Part shown: positions 46,961 through 55,834 of the stretch, piece by piece
Numbering within the stretch: the first letter of the stretch is position 1
Layout: each line of letters begins with the position of its first letter
NCBI GenBank assembly: GCA_947460875.1
Contig: CANHGR010000006.1
Span: 124,001-188,000 of the forward strand
Reading direction: 5' to 3'
DNA from: Sphingobacteriaceae bacterium
GTDB taxonomy: Bacteria > Bacteroidota > Bacteroidia > Sphingobacteriales > Sphingobacteriaceae
Length of the DNA: 64,000 nucleotides
Made by a program: the position numbers and the translations under genes
The notes under the pieces: model-generated
Databases searched by the model: none
What the model was told of the DNA's origin: nothing
What the model saw: only the letters and a program-made list of their open reading frames with translations

Positions 46961-47747
46961 ATATATTAAGTCGCGCATAGGCGATTTTAAACCGCAAGTG
47001 GGAATTATTCTTGGTACCGGCCTTGGTGGCTTAGTGCAAGATATTGAAGTGGAACACCGCCTTATGTACTCTAACATCCCGGGTTTCCCCATTTCAACAT
47101 TAGAGTTCCATTCAGGAAAATTAATTTTTGGGATATTAAACGGCAAACGTGTAGTAGCTATGCAGGGTAGACTTCATTATTACGAAGGTTATGATATGAA
47201 GCAAATAACTTTCCCTGTAAAAGTGATGAAAATGCTTGGAATCGATCATCTATTCGTTTCAAATGCAAGTGGCTCTTTGAATCCTGCGTTTAAGAAAGGT
47301 GATTTAATGATCATTGAAGATCATATAAATCTACTTCCGGACAATCCACTTCGCGGTAGCAATAATGATGATCTTGGACCACGTTTTCCTGATATGAGTG
47401 CGGCCTATAGTAAAAAAATGGTCAAACATGGGATGCTAATCGCACAAGCAAATAACATCAGCTGTCACACAGGCGTCTATGTTTCTGTTAGCGGACCGAA
47501 TTTAGAAACGCCCGCAGAATATAAATATCTTCGCATCATTGGTGGCGATGCTGTAGGGATGAGCACTGTTCCGGAGGTGATTGTTGCTAATCATATGGGC
47601 TTACCTGTATTTGCAATTTCTGTACTAACAGATGAGGGATTCCCAGAAGTTCTTGAGCCAGTTTCAATTGAAGAAATTATAAAAGTTGCCGCGACTGCCG
47701 AACCTAAGCTGACGTTAATACTTAAGGAATTATTGTCGTTTGTGTAA
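46932..47747 (+). CDS. punA: Purine nucleoside phosphorylase (trimeric, PNP I)
   Basis: A 271-residue phosphorylase splitting purine nucleosides. GIILGTGLGGL opens the phosphate site; AMQGRLHYYEGY, ASGSLNPAFKKGDLM and SGPNLETPAEYK are family text, with VGMSTVPEV towards the end. The frame begins with a TTG three codons upstream; ATG at 46932 is chosen. Its stop and the next ATG share a base (TAATG), so it is coupled to the putative porin. Confidence 0.95.
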   Translation: MSQNIYSTTEYIKSRIGDFKPQVGIILGTGLGGLVQDIEVEHRLMYSNIPGFPISTLEFHSGKLIFGILNGKRVVAMQGRLHYYEGYDMKQITFPVKVMKMLGIDHLFVSNASGSLNPAFKKGDLMIIEDHINLLPDNPLRGSNNDDLGPRFPDMSAAYSKKMVKHGMLIAQANNISCHTGVYVSVSGPNLETPAEYKYLRIIGGDAVGMSTVPEVIVANHMGLPVFAISVLTDEGFPEVLEPVSIEEIIKVAATAEPKLTLILKELLSFV

Positions 47748-49720
47748 TGAGAAGAGCTCGCCTTTTTCTACTGCTAAGCACATTTTTAGCATTATACAGT
47801 TTAGTCGGATCCGCTCAAATTACCGATCCAAAGATCAATCGCGGGGCTGAACTAGATTCTTTACGCAAGCAGGAAGAAGAAGGACAAGACACACTTATCA
47901 TCACTGCAAAATATATAAGGTACACGACGTTGGGCCTCCTCGAAGACAGCACTCAAACGGTTCCGCTAGACACGACACTAACAAATTTTAACAATTATAG
48001 TCTGATCAGACAGCCCAAAAAGCCGACCATGGATCTTGGCAATAATGGTCTCGCCTACCGAGAACTACTTTTTGAGCCGACTAAAACGATAGGTTTTGAT
48101 GCCGGATTCCATGCGCTGGATCTATATCTGCTTAGACAAGATTCTATACGCTACTACCGGGCAAAATCGCCATATACCGAGTTGTATTATGTTAACGGCG
48201 GAACAGTTGAGCAGGTTTTTAAAGTCACACATTCACAGAACATAAATCCAAACTGGAATTTTGGGGCAAATTATTTTCGAAATGGCTCTCCAGGCTTTTA
48301 CAAAAATCAGAAAGCTGACCATACAAACATTGCTTTATTTACTTGGTATGAGGCGCCAAATAATAGATATAATCTTTTGGCGAGCGCTCTGTTTAACACC
48401 CTGCGGGCGGGTGAAAATGGGTCGGTTATTAAAGATTCAATTTTTACTTCAGCCGAGGCTTTACGAAGAGATGCCGAAATTGTACGCTTTAGTGCCAATG
48501 GCGATAACATGCCTCAACAAATTTGGCGAGAAAGAAGCTTTCTTATAAAGCAGTTTTATAACATCGGCAAAATTGATAGTAGTTCGAACGCACCAACATC
48601 GGCGCAGCGGATTTCTCACACAATAACCTATACATCAAGTCGCTTTAAATTCTTTAGAAAGGAGCCAGACACTTACTCAGCACTTCCCCGACCTGTTGCA
48701 GACACACTGACGTCGACGAACGATTCTACGATGGTAAACGACCTGCAAAATGAGTTTATGTATAGTTTTTATTTGAGGGGCAAATCGTTGAGCTTTATTA
48801 AGAATGAACTCAAACTTGATGTGGGTATCAGAAACAATTTATACAAGTATGCACAGATGGGGTATAAAACCGGCTTTCAAAACACCAGCATACTAGCAAA
48901 TATATCCTATAGATTCAGTGACAAGGTAACAATAAAGGGGAATTTGCAACAAATCTTGGCCGGACGAAACTTCGGTGATTACCTGTACGTCGCGAGAACA
49001 AACTTTTTATTGAGTAGATCTGTTGGACGAATAACTCTCGGAGCCTATATTCAGAATAAATCGCCCGAACAATTGTACGAACGCATCAACTACCAACACC
49101 ATACTTGGAACTTAAATTTCGATAACACTAAAGTAAGTAACCTTTCTTTTGCTTATGAGAATACAAAATTTGCCCTTTTGGCAAATGCTGAGTATTTCTT
49201 GCTTTCAAACTATTTATTTTTTGCAGAAACGGCGCTGCCAAAACAAATTGCTCCACAACAAGCGGGAAGCATCAACCTATTAAAACTCACTGTTCAAAAG
49301 GAACTTAAGTTTGGTAAATTTAATCTGCAGAACTTTGTTGTCTATCAAAAAACTGATTCGCGCGGCACTTTAAGAATACCTGAATTATATGTTTGGAACA
49401 GCTTTTATTTTACTAATGATTTTTTTAAAGTACTACACGCCAGCATAGGAATTGATATTCGATACCACAGCCCCTTTGCCAATCCTTCCTACTCCTTAAA
49501 TGTTAGCCAATTCTATAATGGATCAAATAAAGAATATAGAAGTATTCCAATCTCTGACGTCTGGATTCAAGCAACGTTAAAGAGAACCAATTTATTCTTG
49601 AAGTATGACTATGCTAACCAAGGTCTTTTCCCTGGAGATAAAGGGTATTATACGGTAAACCGCTACCCAATGCCCGATGCTCAGATTAAATTTGGGATCA
49701 GTTGGAAGTTTTACAATTAG
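47747..49720 (+). CDS. Putative porin (Bacteroidota beta-barrel outer membrane protein)
   Basis: A 657-residue protein with a signal peptide (LFLLLSTFLALYSLVGSA-Q). The mature part is rich in alternating amphipathic strands with many aromatic residues and ends ISWKFYN, a terminal aromatic residue close to the end as in outer-membrane barrels. It resembles the 'putative porin' family of Bacteroidota. Its start shares one base with the phosphorylase stop, perhaps linking nucleoside uptake or use, but this is not shown. Confidence 0.75.
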   Translation: MRRARLFLLLSTFLALYSLVGSAQITDPKINRGAELDSLRKQEEEGQDTLIITAKYIRYTTLGLLEDSTQTVPLDTTLTNFNNYSLIRQPKKPTMDLGNNGLAYRELLFEPTKTIGFDAGFHALDLYLLRQDSIRYYRAKSPYTELYYVNGGTVEQVFKVTHSQNINPNWNFGANYFRNGSPGFYKNQKADHTNIALFTWYEAPNNRYNLLASALFNTLRAGENGSVIKDSIFTSAEALRRDAEIVRFSANGDNMPQQIWRERSFLIKQFYNIGKIDSSSNAPTSAQRISHTITYTSSRFKFFRKEPDTYSALPRPVADTLTSTNDSTMVNDLQNEFMYSFYLRGKSLSFIKNELKLDVGIRNNLYKYAQMGYKTGFQNTSILANISYRFSDKVTIKGNLQQILAGRNFGDYLYVARTNFLLSRSVGRITLGAYIQNKSPEQLYERINYQHHTWNLNFDNTKVSNLSFAYENTKFALLANAEYFLLSNYLFFAETALPKQIAPQQAGSINLLKLTVQKELKFGKFNLQNFVVYQKTDSRGTLRIPELYVWNSFYFTNDFFKVLHASIGIDIRYHSPFANPSYSLNVSQFYNGSNKEYRSIPISDVWIQATLKRTNLFLKYDYANQGLFPGDKGYYTVNRYPMPDAQIKFGISWKFYN

Positions 49721-49787
49721 GTGTAGAACAAAATTAAGCTAGCTTTCGAAACTTCTTAATTAGTATCAATTCAAACCGAATATTTTA

Positions 49788-51071
49788 TTAGGTCTTTTGC
49801 TTCTTTTTCTTGGCAGCAGGAAACAAAACGTTATTGAGAATCAGCCTGTAACCGGGAGAATTTGGATGTAGATTAAGGTCAGTCGGGTCCTCGCCGACTT
49901 GATGCTGATAATCTTCGGGATCGTGGCCACCGTAAAACGTCCATTGACCCTTTCCAAACTCACCATGAATATAGCGTGCTGAATTTGTCGCTTTCGTTTC
50001 ACCCATCACCAGAACATTTGGCTTTAACAGATCTTTACGAAACTCTGTCGTTAGGCCCATAAATCCCTTTATAACCTTATCGTGACTTTGAGTAAGCATT
50101 GAAGGCACTGCATCCCACTTCGCGGAAAAATCAAAAAGTGCAAAGAAGTCGTTTGATTCATCAAGACCCCTGTCTAAAGCATCAGACACATCAATATTAG
50201 AAAAATCAACGCTGCTCATGCTGAAACGACTTACCGGAAAAATATCGAAATTTTGAAAAGCAAACGTCTGACTAAAATCGAGCTTGCTTTGTGCGTTTGG
50301 GTCAGAACCATCCCCATCAAAAATTGCTTCACAAATATCAGTACCCTCTGCAGCAAGTGCAATATCATAAGTATCTGTTCCCGTGCACATTGCGAACATA
50401 AATCCTCCTCCAGAGACGAAATTTCTTATTCCTTTTGCTACGTCCAATTTCATTTTCGAAACCTTGGCGTAGCCTAGTTTATTAGCAGTATTTTCTTGAG
50501 ATTTTACATCCTCAATATACCACGGTTCTCGTTGATACCTCTGCCAAAAACGTCCGTACTGTCCAGTAAAATCTTCGTGGTGCAGATGGAGCCAGTCATA
50601 TTTCGGAAGAATATCCCCTTTGATAATTTCTTCATCATAAATAATATCGTAAGGGATCTCAGCATAATTTAAAACTAATGTAACAGCATCATCCCATGGT
50701 AGTTTATTTTTTGGCGAATACACAGCAATTTTGGGTGCCTTCTCTAATTTAACTATATCCATATTAAGCTGTGGATCAGATATTTGAGTAAGTATTCTAT
50801 TCACTTCACCGTCTGCAATGGTTTGATAGGTAACTCCTCGAACCTTGCATTCTAGTTCTAATTTCGGATAATAATTCATTAGAAAACTACCTCCACGATA
50901 GTTTAAAAGCCAATCTGTTTCTATTCCTTCTTTGAGAGATAAAAATGCAACTCCATACGCCTTAAGATGATTTTTTTGAACTTCATCCATCGGGATAAGG
51001 ATAGATGCTGCGCGACTATGGAAAGAAATAAATACAATTAATAAAGCAAAGCGCCATTTCCACATACACAT
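49788..51071 (-). CDS. Exported GATase1-like protein, often labelled asparagine synthetase B
   Basis: A 427-residue protein with a short N-terminal export signal (WRFALLIVFISFHSRA). After ILIPMDEVQKNHLKAYG it reads as an alpha/beta protein with class I glutamine-amidotransferase-like pieces (KYDWLHLHHEDFTGQYGRFW, GGGFMFAMCTGTDTYDIALA, GQWTFYGGHDPEDYQHQ). The database label asparagine synthetase B is, as far as I recall, inherited and not supported by ATP-pyrophosphatase motifs. Function unknown; conserved in Bacteroidota. Confidence 0.6.
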   Translation of the reverse strand: MCMWKWRFALLIVFISFHSRAASILIPMDEVQKNHLKAYGVAFLSLKEGIETDWLLNYRGGSFLMNYYPKLELECKVRGVTYQTIADGEVNRILTQISDPQLNMDIVKLEKAPKIAVYSPKNKLPWDDAVTLVLNYAEIPYDIIYDEEIIKGDILPKYDWLHLHHEDFTGQYGRFWQRYQREPWYIEDVKSQENTANKLGYAKVSKMKLDVAKGIRNFVSGGGFMFAMCTGTDTYDIALAAEGTDICEAIFDGDGSDPNAQSKLDFSQTFAFQNFDIFPVSRFSMSSVDFSNIDVSDALDRGLDESNDFFALFDFSAKWDAVPSMLTQSHDKVIKGFMGLTTEFRKDLLKPNVLVMGETKATNSARYIHGEFGKGQWTFYGGHDPEDYQHQVGEDPTDLNLHPNSPGYRLILNNVLFPAAKKKKQKT

Positions 51072-51206
51072 GTTTTTAGTCCTTCCTTAAAGGTAAGAAA
51101 CTTATATATAATCCGAACAGAATAATTCTTTGTTTATTGCGCTCTACTTATTTTGATACTAGTTTTAGCAATTTTTAAAAATCTATCCCCAATACAGCAA
51201 AATAAT

Positions 51207-51214
51207 TAACTTTG
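51207..51214 (+). promoter_or_regulatory. Putative -7 box for the cyclophilin gene
   Basis: TAACTTTG, an exact TAnnTTTG match, 17 bp upstream of the ATG at 51232. No TTTG element 19 bp further upstream was found. Confidence 0.5.
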
Positions 51215-51231
51215 TAGTCTATTCTAAAAAA

Positions 51232-51669
51232 ATGAGCAAAGCAATATTAAAGACAGAAAAAGGCGACATGACTATTGAGTTTTATGATAGTGACGCTCCT
51301 AACACTGTCGCCAACTTTCTAAAACTTGCAGAAGACGGTTTTTATAATGGCGTTATTTTTCACCGTGTAATTCCTGATTTCGTAATCCAAGGTGGCGACC
51401 CAACAGGCACAGGCGCCGGCGGATCGGGTAAACAAATCAAATGTGAACTCACCGGAGGTAACCAATACCACGACCGTGGTGTATTGTCAATGGCTCATGC
51501 AGGGCGCGACACGGGTAGCTCTCAATTCTTTGTCTGTCACAGTAGAAATAACACAGCCCACCTCGATCGTAACCATACGTGTTTCGGGAAAGTAGTAGAA
51601 AATGTTGACGTTATCGATAATATCAGAGCTGGAGACAAAATCTTAGGGATAGACATAATTGACGAATAA
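51232..51669 (+). CDS. Cyclophilin-type peptidyl-prolyl cis-trans isomerase
   Basis: A 145-residue cytoplasmic PPIase. FHRVIPDFVIQGGDPTGTG holds the catalytic Arg-Phe region, with GSQFFVCHS and a short C-terminal end. No signal peptide, so a PpiB-like soluble folding enzyme. It is 54 bp upstream of the DUF5606 gene. Confidence 0.95.
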   Translation: MSKAILKTEKGDMTIEFYDSDAPNTVANFLKLAEDGFYNGVIFHRVIPDFVIQGGDPTGTGAGGSGKQIKCELTGGNQYHDRGVLSMAHAGRDTGSSQFFVCHSRNNTAHLDRNHTCFGKVVENVDVIDNIRAGDKILGIDIIDE

Positions 51670-51723
51670 ATCTTTGTGCAATTGTCAAATAGATTTAGTT
51701 TTACACGATATTAAAAGCAAAGG

Positions 51724-52242
51724 ATGAATTTAAGAGGTCTTGTTTCAGTTTCGGGAAAGCCCGGATTATTTAAATTACTTGGGCAGAATAAATCAGGATT
51801 TATTCTGGAGAGTCTGGACGAGCAAAAATTGAAAGTAGTTGTAAATATGTCTACTTCAAAACTCGCTTCTTTAGAAGATATTACAATTTTTGGCGAGACT
51901 GATGATTTAAAACTTACCGACATCTTCCTAAAAATGAAAGACAGCAAATCTATTCCTGATGCTAAAACAGCTGATGGAAATGCTTTACGTAAGTATTTTC
52001 TGGAAGTTGCCCCTGATCACGATACAGAACGTGTATATAGCTCGGATATCAAGAAAATTCTTGTTTGGTTTAGCATTATTAAAGAGCTTCCACTATTTAC
52101 TGAAGATCCTGACGAGGGCTCTTCTCAACCTTCTCTGATTGAAGATACAAAAAAACCTGCGCCTATTTTAGAAGAAAAGATTAGAACGGTAAAAAAAGCT
52201 CCTAATAAAGGTGCTACAAGGCTGTCTCAAAAATCGAAGTAG
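51724..52242 (+). CDS. DUF5606 family protein
   Basis: A 172-residue Bacteroidota-specific protein. MNLRGLVSVSGKPGLFKLLG starts an SH3/OB-like N-terminal domain (1-70), then ALRKYFLEVAPDHDTERVYS-type helical domain and a low-complexity basic end (KKPAP, KKAPNKG). Function unknown; the small size and lack of signal point to a cytoplasmic, possibly nucleic-acid-linked, role. Follows the cyclophilin in the same direction. Confidence 0.85.
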   Translation: MNLRGLVSVSGKPGLFKLLGQNKSGFILESLDEQKLKVVVNMSTSKLASLEDITIFGETDDLKLTDIFLKMKDSKSIPDAKTADGNALRKYFLEVAPDHDTERVYSSDIKKILVWFSIIKELPLFTEDPDEGSSQPSLIEDTKKPAPILEEKIRTVKKAPNKGATRLSQKSK

Positions 52243-52271
52243 CCGCCGTCCATTCAGTGTAATTACATATT

Positions 52272-52394
52272 TCAAAAGAAATACAGAATTGCGGCACCAA
52301 GGGCCAGGCCAATCGCAGCGAATAACCAAAATTGCTTCATTTCATTCCCGGTGTTTGCACCTTTAAACCGGTATTTTCGTGTTTTAAAATCCAT
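52272..52394 (-). CDS. Small single-span membrane protein (40 aa)
   Basis: A 40-residue ORF from the minus strand: MDFKTRKYRFKGANTGNEMK followed by one hydrophobic helix (FWLFAAIGLALGAAILYFF). The positive N-terminus and single helix make it a plausible inner-membrane microprotein, 20 bp downstream of the rlmH stop on the same strand. No family recognised. Too short for most gene callers. Confidence 0.5.
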   Translation of the reverse strand: MDFKTRKYRFKGANTGNEMKQFWLFAAIGLALGAAILYFF

Positions 52395-52414
52395 AATACG
52401 TAATTTTGCTTTTA

Positions 52415-52888
52415 CTATTTATGATGATATGGTTCGCCTTTTATAATTGTTAACGCCCTATAAAGCTGCTCAACAAAAAAAAGTCGCACCATTTGGTGTG
52501 AGAACGTCATCTTAGAAAGTGCTATTTTACCGTTTGCTCTATTATAAACGCTGGCATCAAAGCCATAGGGGCCACCTATTACAAACACTACATGCTGAAC
52601 GCTCCTCAGTGCTCTTTTATTGATAAATTCAGAAAATTCCACCGAACTAAGTGTATCTCCGTGTTCGTCAAGTAAAACTAAATGATCCGTAGCTGAAATC
52701 TGCTTAAACACCATCTCAGCTTCTTTACTCTTCTGTTGTTCTTCAGACAAACTTTTGGTATTTTTCAACTCAGGCAGTTCTACCACACTAAACGAGATAT
52801 AATGCTTTAAACGCTTCAAGTACTTATCAATCCCTTCCTTCATGAATTTCTCATCGGTTTTACCGATGGTTAAAAGTGTGATTCTCAT
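52415..52888 (-). CDS. rlmH: 23S rRNA (pseudouridine-1915-N3) methyltransferase RlmH
   Basis: A 157-residue SPOUT methyltransferase. MRITLLTIGKTDEKFMKEGI starts the family; VIGGPYGF and the C-terminal EQLYRALTIIKGEPYHHK form the knot and SAM site. It methylates pseudouridine 1915 of 70S ribosomes. Its ATG overlaps the PKD protein stop by one base, an odd coupling of a surface protein with an rRNA enzyme. Confidence 0.96.
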   Translation of the reverse strand: MRITLLTIGKTDEKFMKEGIDKYLKRLKHYISFSVVELPELKNTKSLSEEQQKSKEAEMVFKQISATDHLVLLDEHGDTLSSVEFSEFINKRALRSVQHVVFVIGGPYGFDASVYNRANGKIALSKMTFSHQMVRLFFVEQLYRALTIIKGEPYHHK

Positions 52889-54927
52889 TATCTTAAAATA
52901 GTGACAGATCCGGAACGTTTAATAGCATCTTCATTCAATCCGATCGCATCGATAACGTAATAATAAGTTCCGACCGGCAAAGGCTCGCCATTATAAAGTC
53001 CCTTCCAATTTTCGAAAATATCAACTCCTTCAAATAAAGGCTCCCCCCATCGACTGAAAATACGAATATGATAGCTTTTAAGATTAGCTGCAGTGACCAC
53101 GAATTCATCATTGACCGTATCGCCGTTTGGCGTAAAAGTATTTGGGATAAAGACGGTATTATCGGCCGTTACAATGAAGGTTCCCTTTGTAATAATTGCA
53201 CTGCAAACATTTCGGTTGAACGCTATAAGGGTAACTTCGTATTGACCAACCACGGTATATTCATGCTTAGGATTTTCTTCGCTTGAAGTGCTTCCATCTC
53301 CAAAATCCCATAAATAAGTATCGGCGTTACGGGATTCATTTATAAATTCGACTTTTACCGGCAAAGCAAGCTTTGCAGGCAATGCAGGAAGCGCTCGAAA
53401 GGCCGCAATAGCATTGTTTAGAATTGGCGGTATCGTTATGGTTGTTGCAATACTCGTGCAATTCCCTTGTATTGCTATCAAGCTATAAAGCCCTGCCTGT
53501 GAACTGCTTGTTACAGGAATCCTGACAATTGGCTGATCGGACGTGAAATTATTTGGGCCGGCCCACAAATAAGTGGTATTTGCTACAAGTGTTGTGCTTA
53601 AGACAATCGTGTCCAGTATGCAAAACTGACTTTCATTTATTGAAATCGGAGGAGCTGACGGGGTAACTCCTACCGAAAACGTTTGCGATGCAACAATAAA
53701 ACAACCTTGCGCGCTATACGCTTCAAGCACAACTGTTTTTACTCCCGGTGTTGAGTAACGGATTATAAACGGACCGTCTGTTGTTGCGCTTAACGTACTG
53801 GCGCCTTCACCAAATGTCCATTTCAAATTTGAATAGTTTGTAGACTGATTCGTAAATACAAAATTCTCATCTACACTACAGGGCTGGTTTTGCTGAATTC
53901 TAAAAGCAGCCTGCGGACCAAGAAATTCGCCGGCTCCTCCAAACTCAACAGAAAATCCGTTTTGAGCGCTAGTAAAATTATTTACAAGTAGTGCGTAAAC
54001 ATGCCCTTGAACCATGTCTATATACCTAACAAAACCATTCTGGCCTAGACCACATCCGGCTGCTTCACTAAAATCTGTTGACGTCAAATTCAATCCGGTT
54101 TTAAAGTAAATTGGTTCAGAAGGGCAATCGGAATTATCAACTCCATGTCCCGCTGCGCAACGAATTGCATTTGATGCATTCGGCGTTGATGGGTTACTAG
54201 CTGTACCTAAGTCATATAAAATCCAGTCTACGTCATTATCCGTAACCGTTGGGGTAATCACGAATGTCAATGTACCACTTGTAGCAGCAGTCCATTTATA
54301 CCAGGCTGTATTACTTTCTAACCCTAAGCATGTGCCCGCAGATTCTCGATTATTAAGACCAGCACCGGTAACATCTGTTTGAGTAAATGCATCCTTCCCA
54401 CACAAAATTGAAGCGGTAGAGTAGTCTTGTCCGGATTTTAAAATCGGATTATAATTATTGACACACAGTTTAAAGGTTCCTGTATTGCTATTCGCGGCAC
54501 TTACGCGGACATAATATATCTGTCCAATAGTTAGGCCACCTTTATAATAGGTTGCCACATTATTTAGAAAGCTGCTTGAACCAATAATAGTCTGAAAATT
54601 AGCACAATCCGGAGTGGCATAAAGTGCTACCAAAGGTGATTGTAAAGTACCTCCGGCAATCCCCGGACTGTTTCCGGTTACAGAGATATTAACGTCATAA
54701 GCAACTGCCGTAAATCTAAACCAAACGTCTCTACCCTGTGAAGGCCAGTTTGAAGGCGCTGACAGAGTACTTTCTGTAGCACTTTGATTATTAAACTCTC
54801 TGCTATCAGAACAGTAATTTGAGACGTTACTCAGTACCCTCGCTGAGCTGCAATTATCATTTGCAGGTTGAGCAAAAACCAACGAAGGAACTAAAAAAAG
54901 TAATATAATAGCTATTGCCCGTAACAT
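52888..54927 (-). CDS. Secreted PKD-domain protein with gliding-motility-associated (T9SS) C-terminal domain
   Basis: A 679-residue exported protein from MLRAIAIILLFLVPSLVFA (the frame opens ten codons earlier). Two NDNCSSARVL-like PPC/jelly-roll regions (about 20-320, with several Cys pairs), then PKD-type repeats (about 350-420 and 520-590; YLWDFGDGSTSSEENPKHEY), and a C-terminal domain beginning VFIPNTFTPNGDTVNDEF and ending RSGSVTILR. That end is the type B secretion signal for the type IX system. Likely an adhesin or surface structural protein. No T9SS genes are in the window. Confidence 0.88.
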   Translation of the reverse strand: MLRAIAIILLFLVPSLVFAQPANDNCSSARVLSNVSNYCSDSREFNNQSATESTLSAPSNWPSQGRDVWFRFTAVAYDVNISVTGNSPGIAGGTLQSPLVALYATPDCANFQTIIGSSSFLNNVATYYKGGLTIGQIYYVRVSAANSNTGTFKLCVNNYNPILKSGQDYSTASILCGKDAFTQTDVTGAGLNNRESAGTCLGLESNTAWYKWTAATSGTLTFVITPTVTDNDVDWILYDLGTASNPSTPNASNAIRCAAGHGVDNSDCPSEPIYFKTGLNLTSTDFSEAAGCGLGQNGFVRYIDMVQGHVYALLVNNFTSAQNGFSVEFGGAGEFLGPQAAFRIQQNQPCSVDENFVFTNQSTNYSNLKWTFGEGASTLSATTDGPFIIRYSTPGVKTVVLEAYSAQGCFIVASQTFSVGVTPSAPPISINESQFCILDTIVLSTTLVANTTYLWAGPNNFTSDQPIVRIPVTSSSQAGLYSLIAIQGNCTSIATTITIPPILNNAIAAFRALPALPAKLALPVKVEFINESRNADTYLWDFGDGSTSSEENPKHEYTVVGQYEVTLIAFNRNVCSAIITKGTFIVTADNTVFIPNTFTPNGDTVNDEFVVTAANLKSYHIRIFSRWGEPLFEGVDIFENWKGLYNGEPLPVGTYYYVIDAIGLNEDAIKRSGSVTILR

Positions 54928-55142
54928 CCTCTGCTCTAAATTAATTTTCCCTTGCACGACGCAAGTGCATACTGCCCATTTGAGACTGTAGGAATAAATG
55001 TTAAACCCCTAAATATACTTACAGAACCTTGATGAAAAAAATCCCAGTCGCAATTGCGAAAAGGATTACAAACACTAGAACGCAAAAAAAACTGTTTGAT
55101 TGTGGCAATGCTAGATTTTAATAAATTGAATATTTCTCAAAC

Positions 55143-55808
55143 TCAATCCAATGCGAAAACCTTCCCTAAATTATCCGGATTTTTGCAGCTGACATTCATA
55201 TCTTTAACATAACCGGTCGACAGGTCGATCACCCAGCCATGAACTTCTAAATCATCTCTTTCCCTCCAGGCATTTTGCACAATGGTGGTTTTGCAAAGAT
55301 TAAATACTTGTTCAATCACATTCAATTCAACTAGTCTATTCAACCGAGTTTCTTGATCCGATATAAGGTCGAGCTCATGCGCATGGAGGCGGTATACATC
55401 CTTGATCTGGCGAAGCCAGTTATCGATGATGCCATGTTGCTTATTGCCAAGAGCTGCAGTAACGCCACCGCAACCATAATGGCCTGCTACGATCACATGC
55501 TTCACCTTAAGAACATTAACAGCATAATCAAGAACACTAAGCATGTTCATGTCTGTATGTGCACATACGTTTGCAATATTTCTGTGGACAAAAACCTCGC
55601 CTGGCTTGGTGTTGGTAATTTGGTTGGCAGGCACCCTGCTGTCGGAACATCCTATCCATAACACTTCCGGACTTTGCTTTTTCGCCAGTTTGGTAAAAAA
55701 ATCAGGATCTTCATTAAGTGATGCATCAACAAAATCTCTGTTTCCTTTTAAAAGCTGTGCATAAGTTGTACAAGACCCTTTAGCTTCAGACTTCGAATTC
55801 TTTTCCAT
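55143..55808 (-). CDS. Beta-class carbonic anhydrase
   Basis: A 221-residue enzyme interconverting CO2 and bicarbonate. Zinc ligands C54, H110 and C113 (WIGCSDSRVP, AGHYGCGGV), with Asp56 and Arg58 forming the active dyad. No signal peptide: cytoplasmic. It follows the SulP transporter after 26 bp, so the pair forms a bicarbonate-supply operon. Confidence 0.95.
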   Translation of the reverse strand: MEKNSKSEAKGSCTTYAQLLKGNRDFVDASLNEDPDFFTKLAKKQSPEVLWIGCSDSRVPANQITNTKPGEVFVHRNIANVCAHTDMNMLSVLDYAVNVLKVKHVIVAGHYGCGGVTAALGNKQHGIIDNWLRQIKDVYRLHAHELDLISDQETRLNRLVELNVIEQVFNLCKTTIVQNAWRERDDLEVHGWVIDLSTGYVKDMNVSCKNPDNLGKVFALD

Positions 55809-55834
55809 ATCAATTTCTCTAAAATTTTTAGCGA

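Noticed and set aside
55030-55125. A 29-codon minus-strand ORF with one hydrophobic helix (starts at TTG)
   Set aside because: No ATG, no family, and a plus-strand ORF overlaps it; too weak to call.
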